A DNA stretch of 25,801 nt, taken from positions 1 through 25,801 of the IMG/VR virus record IMGVR_UViG_3300047667_000461, one strand, 5' to 3'. Below, piece after piece: positions 17,266-25,801 of the stretch; the stretch's first letter is position 1, and every line of letters begins with the position of its first letter. Source of the DNA: a virus. The translations under genes were made by a program, and so were the position numbers. Under the pieces are notes generated by a model. The model saw only the letters and a program-made list of their open reading frames with translations. It searched no databases and was not told where the DNA came from.

Positions 17266-17997
17266 ATGCCATTAGCAACAACACTAGGAGTAGCTTCAAG
17301 CGTGATAACTGGAATCATAGGTGGAGCGGCTGCTAAAAAAGCAAAGAGAGCCGCTGCAAAAAAAGCCAGAGCTTTATCCAAAAAACTAGATTTTTTAGAA
17401 AACAATAGACAAGATATAGTTAATCCTTATGAAGGTATTAGTGATCTGTCTAGCATGGCTACCGATAGATCTGGGCAAATGTCAAATGCATATAATAATT
17501 TATCTGTAGCTACTCAAGCAGCTGAGATGCAAATAGAAGAAGCTGATATTGCGTTAGCAAATACTTTAGACACGTTAATGGCAAGTGGTGCTGGTGCTGG
17601 AGGAGCAACCGCTTTAGCTCAAGCAGCTTTGCAATCTAAGAAAAGCGTAGCAGCAAGTATTGAAAGTCAAGAAAAATCTAATGAAGATAAAAGAGCACAA
17701 GGTGAAGCTGATTTAGAAAGAAGACAGCTAGCTGAGAAACAAAGAATAGAAGGTATATCAATGAGTCAAGCAGAAAAAGTTCAACAAGCAGAAGTATCTG
17801 GAGCTCAATTTGTTTTCAGTGCAACCGAACAAAGAGAAGATGCCAAAATAGATAGAGTAGCTGGTCAATTAGATAATGCTCAAGCTCAAATGGCACAAGC
17901 AAGAGCAGATGGAACAGCTGCAATAACAGGAGCAATTGGCGGTATAGCAACCGCGTTTACACCAAGTTCAGGAACCCCAGCAACTAACAAAGATTAA
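17266..17997 (+). CDS. Probable internal virion (ejection) protein
   Basis: A 243-residue, Ala/Gln/Glu-rich protein. Residues 4-22 (ATTLGVASSVITGIIGGAA) are a hydrophobic Gly/Ala helix followed by a very basic, Ala-rich stretch (KKAKRAAAKKARALSKKLD). The rest is long helix with heptad character, with a small Gly-rich break (GAGAGGATALAQ) near 107. The hydrophobic end plus basic patch plus coiled coil resembles T7 gp14-type internal core proteins, which are packaged and inserted into the host envelope during DNA ejection. The N-terminal stretch lacks a signal-peptidase site, so export by the host is not indicated. Placement after the tail genes and before the giant protein supports the class. 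It is 2 nt before the next gene. Confidence in the gene is high, in the role moderate. Confidence 0.65.
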   Translation: MPLATTLGVASSVITGIIGGAAAKKAKRAAAKKARALSKKLDFLENNRQDIVNPYEGISDLSSMATDRSGQMSNAYNNLSVATQAAEMQIEEADIALANTLDTLMASGAGAGGATALAQAALQSKKSVAASIESQEKSNEDKRAQGEADLERRQLAEKQRIEGISMSQAEKVQQAEVSGAQFVFSATEQREDAKIDRVAGQLDNAQAQMAQARADGTAAITGAIGGIATAFTPSSGTPATNKD

Positions 17998-17999
17998 TT

Positions 18000-19277
18000 A
18001 TGTCATATAGAAATCCAAAATATATAAATCAATCAGTTCAAGGTTCTTTTGATAAACTTCAAAACACTATTAACGCTAGTGTTACACAAGCTAAAAGAGT
18101 AGAAAAAGACCAAGAGTTAAAAAGCGAAGCTGATACAAATAGAGGCATATTAGCCGCGTCAATCCAAAGTCAAGCTACAATAACTAAAAACGCTGAAAGC
18201 AACGTAGTAGGTAACCAAATGAGTCGTGGTAAAGTTGGAGATTATTTTAGTTCATATCCTGCTAGAGCTGCTGAAATAGCTATGGAGATGGCTAAAACAC
18301 CTAAGCCAGAAAACTATGGAGAGCTACAATCAGAATTACAGTGGATAAATAGTTCTCCAGAAACAATGAAAGGTATGTTAACTAATGCTCAGTCGTTTTT
18401 AAACACAAAAGACATGAGCGACATTGATCCAAATCAAAACAAAGATATACTTTTAGCATCTCAAGTTTTTAACGGAGAGCTAGGTTTTACGGAAGAAAAT
18501 GGATTTTCATATGATTTTCAAAAAGGTGAAGGTAATTCTATAGAAATGGTTTTTAAAGGAGAAGGTTATATACCACCAATGAAAAATGGTAAAGCTAATA
18601 CAGATCCTAATGATTTAGTTAGTTTTCCGACTGACGGTTATTCTATGAATAGTGCTGGTATGGAAGCTATGCAAGTACAAGATCAATCTTTAATTGTTAG
18701 TACACCTAAAATGAGTAAACAAATAAACAGCGCGTTACAAGGTACAAATATACTAGCTGGTGCGAATTTTAATGACAAAGGAGTTTACACTAGTGGTGGT
18801 ACATTTAATAAAACATTATTAGGTACAGAAACAGAGGAACATACAGGCCCAGATGGTGGAATTGTTATGCTAAAATTAGTTGATCCTGATAAAGTTGCTA
18901 GCGCAATGAATTTAGAACTTACACAACAGGTAGATTCTTTTATTGGTCCAGAAGGTGACAATGGCCAAGCTAGATCCGTGTGGAATATGCGTATCGCTAA
19001 AGATAGTCAAGCCACTGTTTTTAACGAAGATTTAGCTAAGCAAGCTTTCCCTAAATTAGGAGATGATACAGAAGCTTTAAAAGCAGCATGGGCAAAAGGA
19101 TCAGGTATTTGGAATTATAAAGATGACTTAGGGGAAGAACAAAAAGCGGTTTTTAATGTTATGTATAGAAAATTTATAGTAGACGATGTAGTAGAAACTA
19201 TGGAATCAAACGAATTAGTTAATCAAAGAATTGATTTACTGTTAACAGAACCTACTAAAACTGGCAATAAAGGATAA
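18000..19277 (+). CDS. Unknown virion-module protein, possibly internal
   Basis: A 425-residue soluble protein. Residues 1-70 are helical and Gln/Ser/Lys-rich (SVQGSFDKLQNTINASVTQAKR, then AASIQSQATITKNAE). The middle (about 155-260) is strand-rich with many Asp/Asn/Gly, including GFTEENGFSYDF and VSFPTDGYSMNS. Residues 330-390 are helical. No catalytic motif, membrane segment or signal peptide is visible, and I do not recognise the family. Its place between an internal-virion-like gene and the giant protein suggests a packaged or tail-core component, as in the three-gene core sets of T7-like phages. The ATG uses the last base of the 2-nt gap after the preceding TAA, so the pair is probably co-translated. 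The stop lies 13 nt before the giant gene. Confidence 0.7.
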   Translation: MSYRNPKYINQSVQGSFDKLQNTINASVTQAKRVEKDQELKSEADTNRGILAASIQSQATITKNAESNVVGNQMSRGKVGDYFSSYPARAAEIAMEMAKTPKPENYGELQSELQWINSSPETMKGMLTNAQSFLNTKDMSDIDPNQNKDILLASQVFNGELGFTEENGFSYDFQKGEGNSIEMVFKGEGYIPPMKNGKANTDPNDLVSFPTDGYSMNSAGMEAMQVQDQSLIVSTPKMSKQINSALQGTNILAGANFNDKGVYTSGGTFNKTLLGTETEEHTGPDGGIVMLKLVDPDKVASAMNLELTQQVDSFIGPEGDNGQARSVWNMRIAKDSQATVFNEDLAKQAFPKLGDDTEALKAAWAKGSGIWNYKDDLGEEQKAVFNVMYRKFIVDDVVETMESNELVNQRIDLLLTEPTKTGNKG

Positions 19278-19290
19278 AAATTTAATAAAT

Positions 19291-22200
19291 ATGGCAAATA
19301 CAAACAGGGACTTTGAGAAATTAAAAAAGGACGCTATAGAAGCAAATTGGCCAGGATTGAAGTCATCAAACAGATATTCTTTTGCTGACTATGATAAGAT
19401 GCAGAAGTTTTTAGATGACAAAAAAGAATTAGAAGTAAAAGAGTTAGAAGTAAAAGAAAATGAAGTAAAAGAAGAAAAAGAAAAAAACAAGTTTAAAGGA
19501 AATAGAGAAGTTGCTAAAAATATTTGGAAACATTTAAGATACAGGCGTGAAACAAATTCAGATTTTGAAACCTGGCTTAGTAATACAAAGGGTGACAAAT
19601 CCATAAGACAAAATATACACGATTATTTAGTTGATCAAGGTGAGGTAACTAATGATTACAATACTTGGAATAAAAACGTTTATAACGATCAAATAGAAAA
19701 TGTAGAAGAGGAAGAAGAAGAGGTGTTTGATCAAAAAACAGATTCTGGCATGGTTCAAGATCCTTCTATAGAAGTTCTTGGAGTTCCTTTTGACATTAAT
19801 ATAAATGCAGAAATAGAAGAAGACGAAATTGACACCGATAACTATGAAACTGAGTTAAACGATTTAGTAAGTAGAATTGAAACTCTTAAAGATCAACCTA
19901 TATTAAACAAAGAAACAGGTAAAGTTGATAGACAAGCTACTAAAGATGCTATAAAAGAATTAACTGATCAATTTCCTAGTAGTTTTAATTACAAAGAACC
20001 TGAGTTTACTGCTGAAGAATTACCAAACTTAGATATTGATTTATTTAAAAATATAAATTTAAAAGAAGTAGTTGTAGATGATGTAACATCAGGTAAAGTG
20101 CTAATTGGCAAAAACAGAGGTGAAGATATTGTAGACACAAGAAGTACTGAAATAAGAAAAATAAAGGCTACAGAAAAAAGAGACGTTGAAGTTGCTTCAA
20201 GTTTAAAAAATCAGTTAAACGAACAATTTAAAAACACAGGGTATAGTTTTGATGTAGACCATAGAGAATCTGTAGCGGGTTTAACTACCACTCAAGGGGC
20301 AAACATGTATGGTGTTGGTATGACAGTAACTGCTCCTAATGGTGAAACATTATCTATAGACACAAGAAACGACGGTTTTAATGATGAGAATCAAAAGCTT
20401 ATTAAAGATTTCATGAGAGATAACAAAGCTAAAACTCCTAAAGAAATTGAAAAAGAAAGAGAAAGACTTAGACAATACAATGCTGGAGAAATAGATTTAT
20501 CTACTGAAGAACTAAATAGAATCGCTACTCCAGACAAGTCAGCTGTAGCTTTGATTAGAAAATATGCTCCAAACATTAAAGATATACCAGAAGATGACAC
20601 AGACGCTTTTAAAGAAGCTTACTCAGACGCTTTAAGAAAAGCAAATGATTCAGATCCTAGATTTAAACTTATCACAAACTCTATTAAGGACGAAGTGTTT
20701 TCAGGTGCTGAAACTAAAAGTGAAGAACTAAGGAACTCATATGATACTTCAACAGAAGAAGGATTAGCTTTAGCTAGTGCAGATTTTTCTAGTTGGTATA
20801 ACGAAGAGTTTCAAAAAAGATTAAAAGAAAACAAAGATGCTAAAAGAATATTTCAAGAATATGGATTAGCTGGCAAAGAATTTTTTGGTGAATATTCAAA
20901 AGAGTACACAAGATACAATTATGATACCTGGTTAAGAGACAATGTTCTTAGAGGTATAGACGAAAGTATTAAAGAAGACAATGGTGAACAAAGTTTTTTA
21001 AGCAAGCAAAATGAAGCTTTTGCTAGTATTCCTAGTGGTTTCACCGCTATGACCAACAAAGTTGAAGTAGCAATGCAAGAATGGTTTGAGTGGGAAAAAA
21101 GATCTGAAGTGTATAATGGAATGGAAAGAGGATTTAAAGACGGATCTTTAAACAGAAAAATGACACTTAGAGAAGCTAAAAAAATAAATCCAGAAGTAGG
21201 CAGCTTTTTGAAATGGCGTATACACGGTTGGGATAATAATGATACTTTAGGTGAGTTTTATGATACACGTAAAAAACGTTGGGAAAACACTAGAGATGAT
21301 ATGAAGGAAGATCTTGACGAAATGCAAGAAGCTGAGATGATTCAAAGTGCTTTTAATACTTTTGATAGTAATGACTTTTCAGACACGGTTGCTAATGCTA
21401 TAAAACAAGCACCACATATGGCGCCTACAATGTTAGGTAGTCTTATGATTGCTACTGGCACCGCTGCAACAGTGGCTTCTGGTGGTAGTGCTACACCTAT
21501 AACGGCTGGTGTTATTGGAGCTGGTAAGATTCTTCTTGGAGTTGGTACCGCGGTTATGGCTGCTCAGACGTATGGAGATACTTTTATAGAAGGTACTAGA
21601 CGTCAAATGGAAGAGGAATACGGTGAGGATGGTTTTACAACTCAAGAATATTTAGATGCTTTAGGTCAACAAAAGTACGGTGATCAATTTGAACCTATAT
21701 TAACCGCTGCAGCAGTAGCTGGTACAGAATATTTAGCTGGAAGCGCTGGTAGTAAATTAATTGGTCAAGGAGTAGGTAATATACTAAAATCAAATATTGG
21801 TAAAAAGCTACTAGGTAAAACTTTTTCTAATTATATTGGAACTGTTGGAGGAACTGTAGCAGGTATGTACGCAGGTGCTGCAGAAGAAGCTGTTACTGAA
21901 GGTTTTCAATCTTACTTAGAACAAGTAGGCCAAAACGCAATGAACATAAGTGGAGCTGGTGACATGATAGGTAAAAACGCTTTTAATGATAACATTGACA
22001 TGGACCAAATACAGCAAGAAGCTAGAATGGGTTGGAACATGGGTAAACTATTTGGCGTATCTGGTGTTGCGGGTAGTATGTTGAGTGCTAATGTAGACAA
22101 CTCTTATGCTGGCCAAGCTATGCGAATAGCATCAGGTATAGATTTTTCTAGAGGAAGCAAAAATTATAAAGTTGGTCAAGAATACTTTAAAGATCTTGTT

Positions 22201-25200
22201 CAAAAAGTTCTTGAAGATAAAAATTTGTCTGATGAGCAAAAAGCAAGTCAAATAAAAGATATTTCAGCAATACGAAACGCCTCTATGAAAGTTCCAAAAG
22301 GTATAGACCCGAATGTTAGAGGTAAACTGATTAATCTTATCAAAGAAAGAAATCTTATTGATGGAAAAATTAAAGAAGTAAACGACAAAGATCTAACCCA
22401 ATCAGAAATTGCTAGAAGTGAAGAAATATCTAATGAAATTAAAGACATTGTAGCTAACAACACTGCGGAGAATGCTTTAATGAGAAATATTAATACTGTA
22501 AAAAACATTATTGGTAAGTCTAGTAAAGGAAAAACAGAGTTATTAGATTTTAAAAATGCTAAAGAGCTTAATGCTTATGTTAAAAAAGAAGGTTTAAAAG
22601 GTTTTACTAGAAAAATGTCTGGTAATCAAGGTAACATACTTATTAATCCTAAAACTGGTGAAAAAAAGATTTTAATAAACAGAGAGGTATCTATAGCAGA
22701 TCAAAACGTTAACGTAGCTGGTCATGAGTTTCTACATGGTTTACTGTATGAAACATTACAATCTAGTCCTGAAACAATGGATCAACTAGGTAGTTCTTTA
22801 GATACGTATTTAGCAAAATTAAAAGGTGTTGATGCTACTCAAGTAGCTATGAGCAAGTATCAAACAAGAGTTAATCAATATTTACAAAGCGGAAATGAAT
22901 TTACTAATGAAGAAAAATTAACTTTATTTTCTGATGCTTTAACTAACGGTGACATAAAATTTGAGCAAACTATTTTTACAGATATGATGGATGGTCTTCG
23001 TAGAATACTTCAAAACATGGGGGTATCTGTTAAATTTAACGACGCTAAGGATGTTTATAATTTTATTAAAGATTATAACAAGTCTATTGAAAAAGGCGAG
23101 CTAACAACTGCTCAATCAGATCTACAAACAACAGCCGCTACAGGAACTTTAGTAGATAACAAAAGTAAGTCAGAAAACAAAACAGTAGTCAAAGAAAGCG
23201 TTAGTGATTCATATGATCAAACTAATGAATTAATGTCTGATGAAGATTTTGATATTACAGCTCCTTTTGATACAAAAAGAGCATTAAAAGCTGCAGGTGC
23301 CGTTATAGAAACAACTACCAAAAGACTATTTGATGGTGTTTTACCCATGAATAGACAAGGTGTAAGTAGAAATGATTTTAAAAGAATTCTTGAAAGTGAG
23401 TATATTAATGTTCTTGGTGAATACAATGCAGATCAAGATACTAATATGCAGGGTGCTGGAAAACAAACAAGCACTTTGTTTAATTTAAGAGCAAACAAAC
23501 TAGCTACTGAAAACTTTAAACAAACGCAAACGCAAAGTCTTGACGACGAAAAAGCTAGTCAAGTAGTTGATGAAACTAGCGGTCAAGAATTTGATGAGAC
23601 TGCAAAAGAAGATAAAGGTAGAAAAAAAGTATACGCTTCTCAAACAGATCAAGTTGGAGAATTAGATACGGCAGAAACTAAAGCTATTATAAAAGATGAG
23701 GTTTCTAAAGACATACTATTAGCTGCCAACAAAGGTAAAAACGCTGCGGACACAGCTAAAGATATAGCTGACGAGTCTAAGAAAAACTATTTTAAAAGAC
23801 TTAGAAAAGATATAGGTACTTTTGCTAGTCAAAAATACAAAGACTTTGTAAATTCACTAGATAAAAACTTTATAAAATCTTTACCTGTTGGAACTATAAA
23901 AAGAAGGTTTGGTAAGTTGTTTGGTATAAAACAAACAGGTACAACACCTACTAAACAAACTAGCAAGACAGGAAAACCTAGTTACTTTAACAAACCAGTT
24001 TACAATGTGCCTAAGGTTACAGTGCAAGGTTTACAAGATTTTAAAGATTATTTTTTAGGTGGTGAAAAAAGACAACAATCTTTATATAATATATTAGCTA
24101 CTGATTTTGCGTTAGAGTCTATACAAGAACTAATGGCTGATAAGGCTTTTATGAAAAAGCTAGACACAGCTTTAGGTAATGATGGTATCACTAGCGTGGA
24201 GTTCATGGAAAACATCGAAAACAAACTTGATGCAAGAACTGCAGAAGATAGTTCTTTTGATGTTGTTAAAGCTAGTGTTTCAGATGATGTAAAGGCTAAA
24301 GAAGAATTAAAGACAAAAAACCAACAAGCAAAAAATAAAATAAATAAAAATACATCTAAAATTTTAGCGCCAATCAAAGGTCAAGGAAAAGTAAGTAAAA
24401 CATTAGACAAATTTGCTGAAACTTTAGGGTTAACTCCATTTCCGGATTTGAGTAGAAAAGATCAGTTAATTAGATTAACAGATTTTTTAACTAAAGACTT
24501 TAATAAAATATTTAATTTAAAACAATTTGCAACTTCTAAAAATTTAGCTTCTGCTGGAAATAAATTTTCTACAACTGAAAAATATAAACAGCTATACGTA
24601 AATACCATAAAAGGTTTAGAGACTCTATATAGCAAAGGTGTTGATCAAAATTTAATAAACGATACTCTGATAGCTTTAAAAGAAGGCGATCTAGGAACTG
24701 TAGAAAATTTATTAGAATTAGCTGGGAAATCTACTGTAGAGACTAGCGGAAATATAACTAAGGCAATTTCTAAAAAAGAATTATTTAAACAAATAGAATT
24801 TGTAAAAGAAAATATAACATCAATTAACCTTGGAAGAGTCGAAATTTTAGACGGAATAAGAAAAGCTTTAAATAAAGATGTTTTAAATAATTTAGGTCCT
24901 GTAAGGTATTTATTACAAAGTGGTAATAATAACTATAATTGGTTTAGAAATTTATCTACATTGAAAGGTTTTATGGATGGTTTTTCAGGTAAAAACGACG
25001 AACACGTTTTACAAGCTGGTGTAGCGGCTGGTTATACTTTAGACGCGATGCTCGCTTCTGATAAAATATATAGTGACTATAAAGGTTATTTTTTAGAAAA
25101 TTATTTTCAAGTTCAAACAGGAAAAAACTTTACAGAAGCAGAAACTACATATTTAGAGCGTAGTAAAAATATATTTAATGGTGAATACAATGAAGATTCT

Positions 25201-25801
25201 TGGGCAGCTAAAGATCAAGCATATCCTTTGCTAAACCAACAAATGATAAGATTTTTAAAAGGTGAAATATCCATCAACCAAGTGCCTGATTCTTTGATAA
25301 GATATTTTAATAAATATTTTGCAGCTGATCCTTCTAGTATGTACGTAGTTGATAACAAAGGCGACTTAGTTACAGTTGCAGAACTTTATAATGTTGTTCT
25401 TCCTAAAGATTTACAAAACAATCCACAAGCTAAATTAGCTCAACAAAAAGCTTTGTTTGACTTAATGTCAAAAGTTAATTTAAATGAAGACATTGCTGTA
25501 AATGAAAAACTAGCAAGACAAAACTTTAAAAATGAACTTAAATTATCTAAAGAAAAACAATCTAACGTAGTTTCTAGAGCTAGTTTAAGTGATGGTATTT
25601 TTACTGAACAACAAACTAGTTTAGAGCAAAAAAATATAATGATTAATTCATTAGAAACTGTTGTAAAAGCTTCTTTACCAGATCAAAAGTCTAAAGGAAT
25701 AAGTGTTTTTGATTTTGACGATACGTTAGCTAAAACTAATAGTAAAGTTATTGTTACAATGCCTGATGGCAACACAAGCAAAATCGACGCTACTGAGTTT
25801 G
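19291..25801 (+). CDS. Giant multidomain virion-associated protein with zinc-peptidase and HAD motifs (3' end outside window)
   Basis: An open frame of 2170 codons with no stop up to the window edge, so the C-terminus is missing. I translated it fully. Residues 45-65 are a charged Lys/Glu repeat. Residues 311-377 look like a small alpha/beta domain (GMTVTAPNGETLSIDTRNDG). Residues 711-765 are hydrophobic and Gly/Ala-rich, possibly membrane-active. Residues 851-880 contain an AAEEAVTEGFQSYLEQ helix. At 1145-1149 lies HEFLH, a zincin motif, with E1207 or E1208 (NEEKL..FSDAL) as a plausible third ligand. Residues 1410-1800 are helical and Lys-rich. At 2141-2145 lies DFDDT, HAD motif I. Large proteins with mixed enzyme modules in this position are usually packaged and injected to remodel the envelope or host metabolism, as with crAss-like cargo proteins. 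The role is inferred. Confidence 0.85.
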   Translation, partial: MANTNRDFEKLKKDAIEANWPGLKSSNRYSFADYDKMQKFLDDKKELEVKELEVKENEVKEEKEKNKFKGNREVAKNIWKHLRYRRETNSDFETWLSNTKGDKSIRQNIHDYLVDQGEVTNDYNTWNKNVYNDQIENVEEEEEEVFDQKTDSGMVQDPSIEVLGVPFDININAEIEEDEIDTDNYETELNDLVSRIETLKDQPILNKETGKVDRQATKDAIKELTDQFPSSFNYKEPEFTAEELPNLDIDLFKNINLKEVVVDDVTSGKVLIGKNRGEDIVDTRSTEIRKIKATEKRDVEVASSLKNQLNEQFKNTGYSFDVDHRESVAGLTTTQGANMYGVGMTVTAPNGETLSIDTRNDGFNDENQKLIKDFMRDNKAKTPKEIEKERERLRQYNAGEIDLSTEELNRIATPDKSAVALIRKYAPNIKDIPEDDTDAFKEAYSDALRKANDSDPRFKLITNSIKDEVFSGAETKSEELRNSYDTSTEEGLALASADFSSWYNEEFQKRLKENKDAKRIFQEYGLAGKEFFGEYSKEYTRYNYDTWLRDNVLRGIDESIKEDNGEQSFLSKQNEAFASIPSGFTAMTNKVEVAMQEWFEWEKRSEVYNGMERGFKDGSLNRKMTLREAKKINPEVGSFLKWRIHGWDNNDTLGEFYDTRKKRWENTRDDMKEDLDEMQEAEMIQSAFNTFDSNDFSDTVANAIKQAPHMAPTMLGSLMIATGTAATVASGGSATPITAGVIGAGKILLGVGTAVMAAQTYGDTFIEGTRRQMEEEYGEDGFTTQEYLDALGQQKYGDQFEPILTAAAVAGTEYLAGSAGSKLIGQGVGNILKSNIGKKLLGKTFSNYIGTVGGTVAGMYAGAAEEAVTEGFQSYLEQVGQNAMNISGAGDMIGKNAFNDNIDMDQIQQEARMGWNMGKLFGVSGVAGSMLSANVDNSYAGQAMRIASGIDFSRGSKNYKVGQEYFKDLVQKVLEDKNLSDEQKASQIKDISAIRNASMKVPKGIDPNVRGKLINLIKERNLIDGKIKEVNDKDLTQSEIARSEEISNEIKDIVANNTAENALMRNINTVKNIIGKSSKGKTELLDFKNAKELNAYVKKEGLKGFTRKMSGNQGNILINPKTGEKKILINREVSIADQNVNVAGHEFLHGLLYETLQSSPETMDQLGSSLDTYLAKLKGVDATQVAMSKYQTRVNQYLQSGNEFTNEEKLTLFSDALTNGDIKFEQTIFTDMMDGLRRILQNMGVSVKFNDAKDVYNFIKDYNKSIEKGELTTAQSDLQTTAATGTLVDNKSKSENKTVVKESVSDSYDQTNELMSDEDFDITAPFDTKRALKAAGAVIETTTKRLFDGVLPMNRQGVSRNDFKRILESEYINVLGEYNADQDTNMQGAGKQTSTLFNLRANKLATENFKQTQTQSLDDEKASQVVDETSGQEFDETAKEDKGRKKVYASQTDQVGELDTAETKAIIKDEVSKDILLAANKGKNAADTAKDIADESKKNYFKRLRKDIGTFASQKYKDFVNSLDKNFIKSLPVGTIKRRFGKLFGIKQTGTTPTKQTSKTGKPSYFNKPVYNVPKVTVQGLQDFKDYFLGGEKRQQSLYNILATDFALESIQELMADKAFMKKLDTALGNDGITSVEFMENIENKLDARTAEDSSFDVVKASVSDDVKAKEELKTKNQQAKNKINKNTSKILAPIKGQGKVSKTLDKFAETLGLTPFPDLSRKDQLIRLTDFLTKDFNKIFNLKQFATSKNLASAGNKFSTTEKYKQLYVNTIKGLETLYSKGVDQNLINDTLIALKEGDLGTVENLLELAGKSTVETSGNITKAISKKELFKQIEFVKENITSINLGRVEILDGIRKALNKDVLNNLGPVRYLLQSGNNNYNWFRNLSTLKGFMDGFSGKNDEHVLQAGVAAGYTLDAMLASDKIYSDYKGYFLENYFQVQTGKNFTEAETTYLERSKNIFNGEYNEDSWAAKDQAYPLLNQQMIRFLKGEISINQVPDSLIRYFNKYFAADPSSMYVVDNKGDLVTVAELYNVVLPKDLQNNPQAKLAQQKALFDLMSKVNLNEDIAVNEKLARQNFKNELKLSKEKQSNVVSRASLSDGIFTEQQTSLEQKNIMINSLETVVKASLPDQKSKGISVFDFDDTLAKTNSKVIVTMPDGNTSKIDATEF
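19426..19470 (+). repeat. Three tandem 15-nt units encoding E-x-E-V-K
   Basis: Three in-frame units, gaattagaagtaaaa, gagttagaagtaaaa and gaaaatgaagtaaaa, encode ELEVK, ELEVK and ENEVK, followed by a degraded unit (EEKEK). The repeat lies near the N-terminus of the giant protein and probably gives a flexible charged helix or linker. Unit number may vary between related phages by slippage. It has no spacer structure, so it is unrelated to CRISPR. Confidence 0.8.

Noticed and set aside
19426-19490. Short direct repeats as a possible CRISPR array or origin iterons
   Set aside because: The units are in frame, directly adjacent with no spacers, and encode a regular charged peptide inside a gene.
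24048-24377. 109-residue open frame on the - strand
   Set aside because: It lies wholly inside the giant + strand gene, has a low-complexity Leu/Ser/Phe-rich product, and no - strand neighbours.
25708-25740. Could the VFDFDD motif be the DxDGD metal site of a crAss-like RNA polymerase?
   Set aside because: The sequence is DFDDT, with Thr where the polymerase motif needs G-D, and it follows a hydrophobic strand as in HAD motif I. No other polymerase motif is visible.
1-25801. Alternative genetic code with TAG or TGA reassigned, as in some crAss-like phages
   Set aside because: No long gene contains an in-frame TAG or TGA, and one gene each ends in TGA (1102) and TAG (5902) at plausible C-termini.
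1-25801. tRNAs, insertion sequences, integrase or attachment sites
   Set aside because: All gaps between genes are under 85 nt, none shows a cloverleaf or terminal inverted repeats, and no recombinase motif was seen.

Overview
The window is the virion-morphogenesis module of an AT-rich tailed double-stranded DNA phage. All genes lie on the + strand, packed end to end with 1-nt overlaps or gaps under 85 nt. I see no tRNA, transposon, CRISPR array, integrase or cellular gene. The order is small genes, TerL, portal, scaffold-like protein, major capsid protein, neck/ring proteins, a very long tail protein, a second tail protein, internal-virion-like proteins, and a giant multidomain protein running off the right edge. 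Order and recognisable sequence motifs best fit a short-tailed crAss-like phage (Crassvirales) or a sister marine lineage. Genes lack Shine-Dalgarno sequences and have A/T-only leaders, as in Bacteroidota, so a flavobacterium-like host is my inference. TAA ends 13 of the 15 complete genes; TGA and TAG each end one, so the standard genetic code applies.

Left part (1-1322): four small genes lead into packaging. They are a coiled-coil protein, a 75-residue unknown, a protein that looks like two GroES-like folds in tandem, and a 91-residue protein directly before TerL that may be the small terminase. Packaging and head (1322-8667): TerL, portal with a long Gln/Ala-rich coiled-coil tail, an acidic scaffold-like protein with a GC-rich patch, and the HK97-fold-type capsid protein. 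A strong hairpin terminator follows the capsid gene.

Neck and tail (8750-17246): a conserved unknown, two probable ring/neck proteins, then 1368- and 537-residue proteins that resemble the two parts of the crAss-like 'stabilization'/muzzle-type tail protein. Both carry inserted beta-rich modules of the same kind. Right part (17266-25801): a probable internal virion protein, an unknown, and the giant protein. The giant protein is open for 2170 codons without a stop. It carries an HExxH zinc-peptidase motif, a hydrophobic Gly/Ala-rich stretch, and the first motif of a HAD-type phosphatase just before the window ends. By position and composition it is probably packaged in the virion and ejected into the host, and it is the most interesting item here. 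No gene-free stretch exceeds 300 bases.
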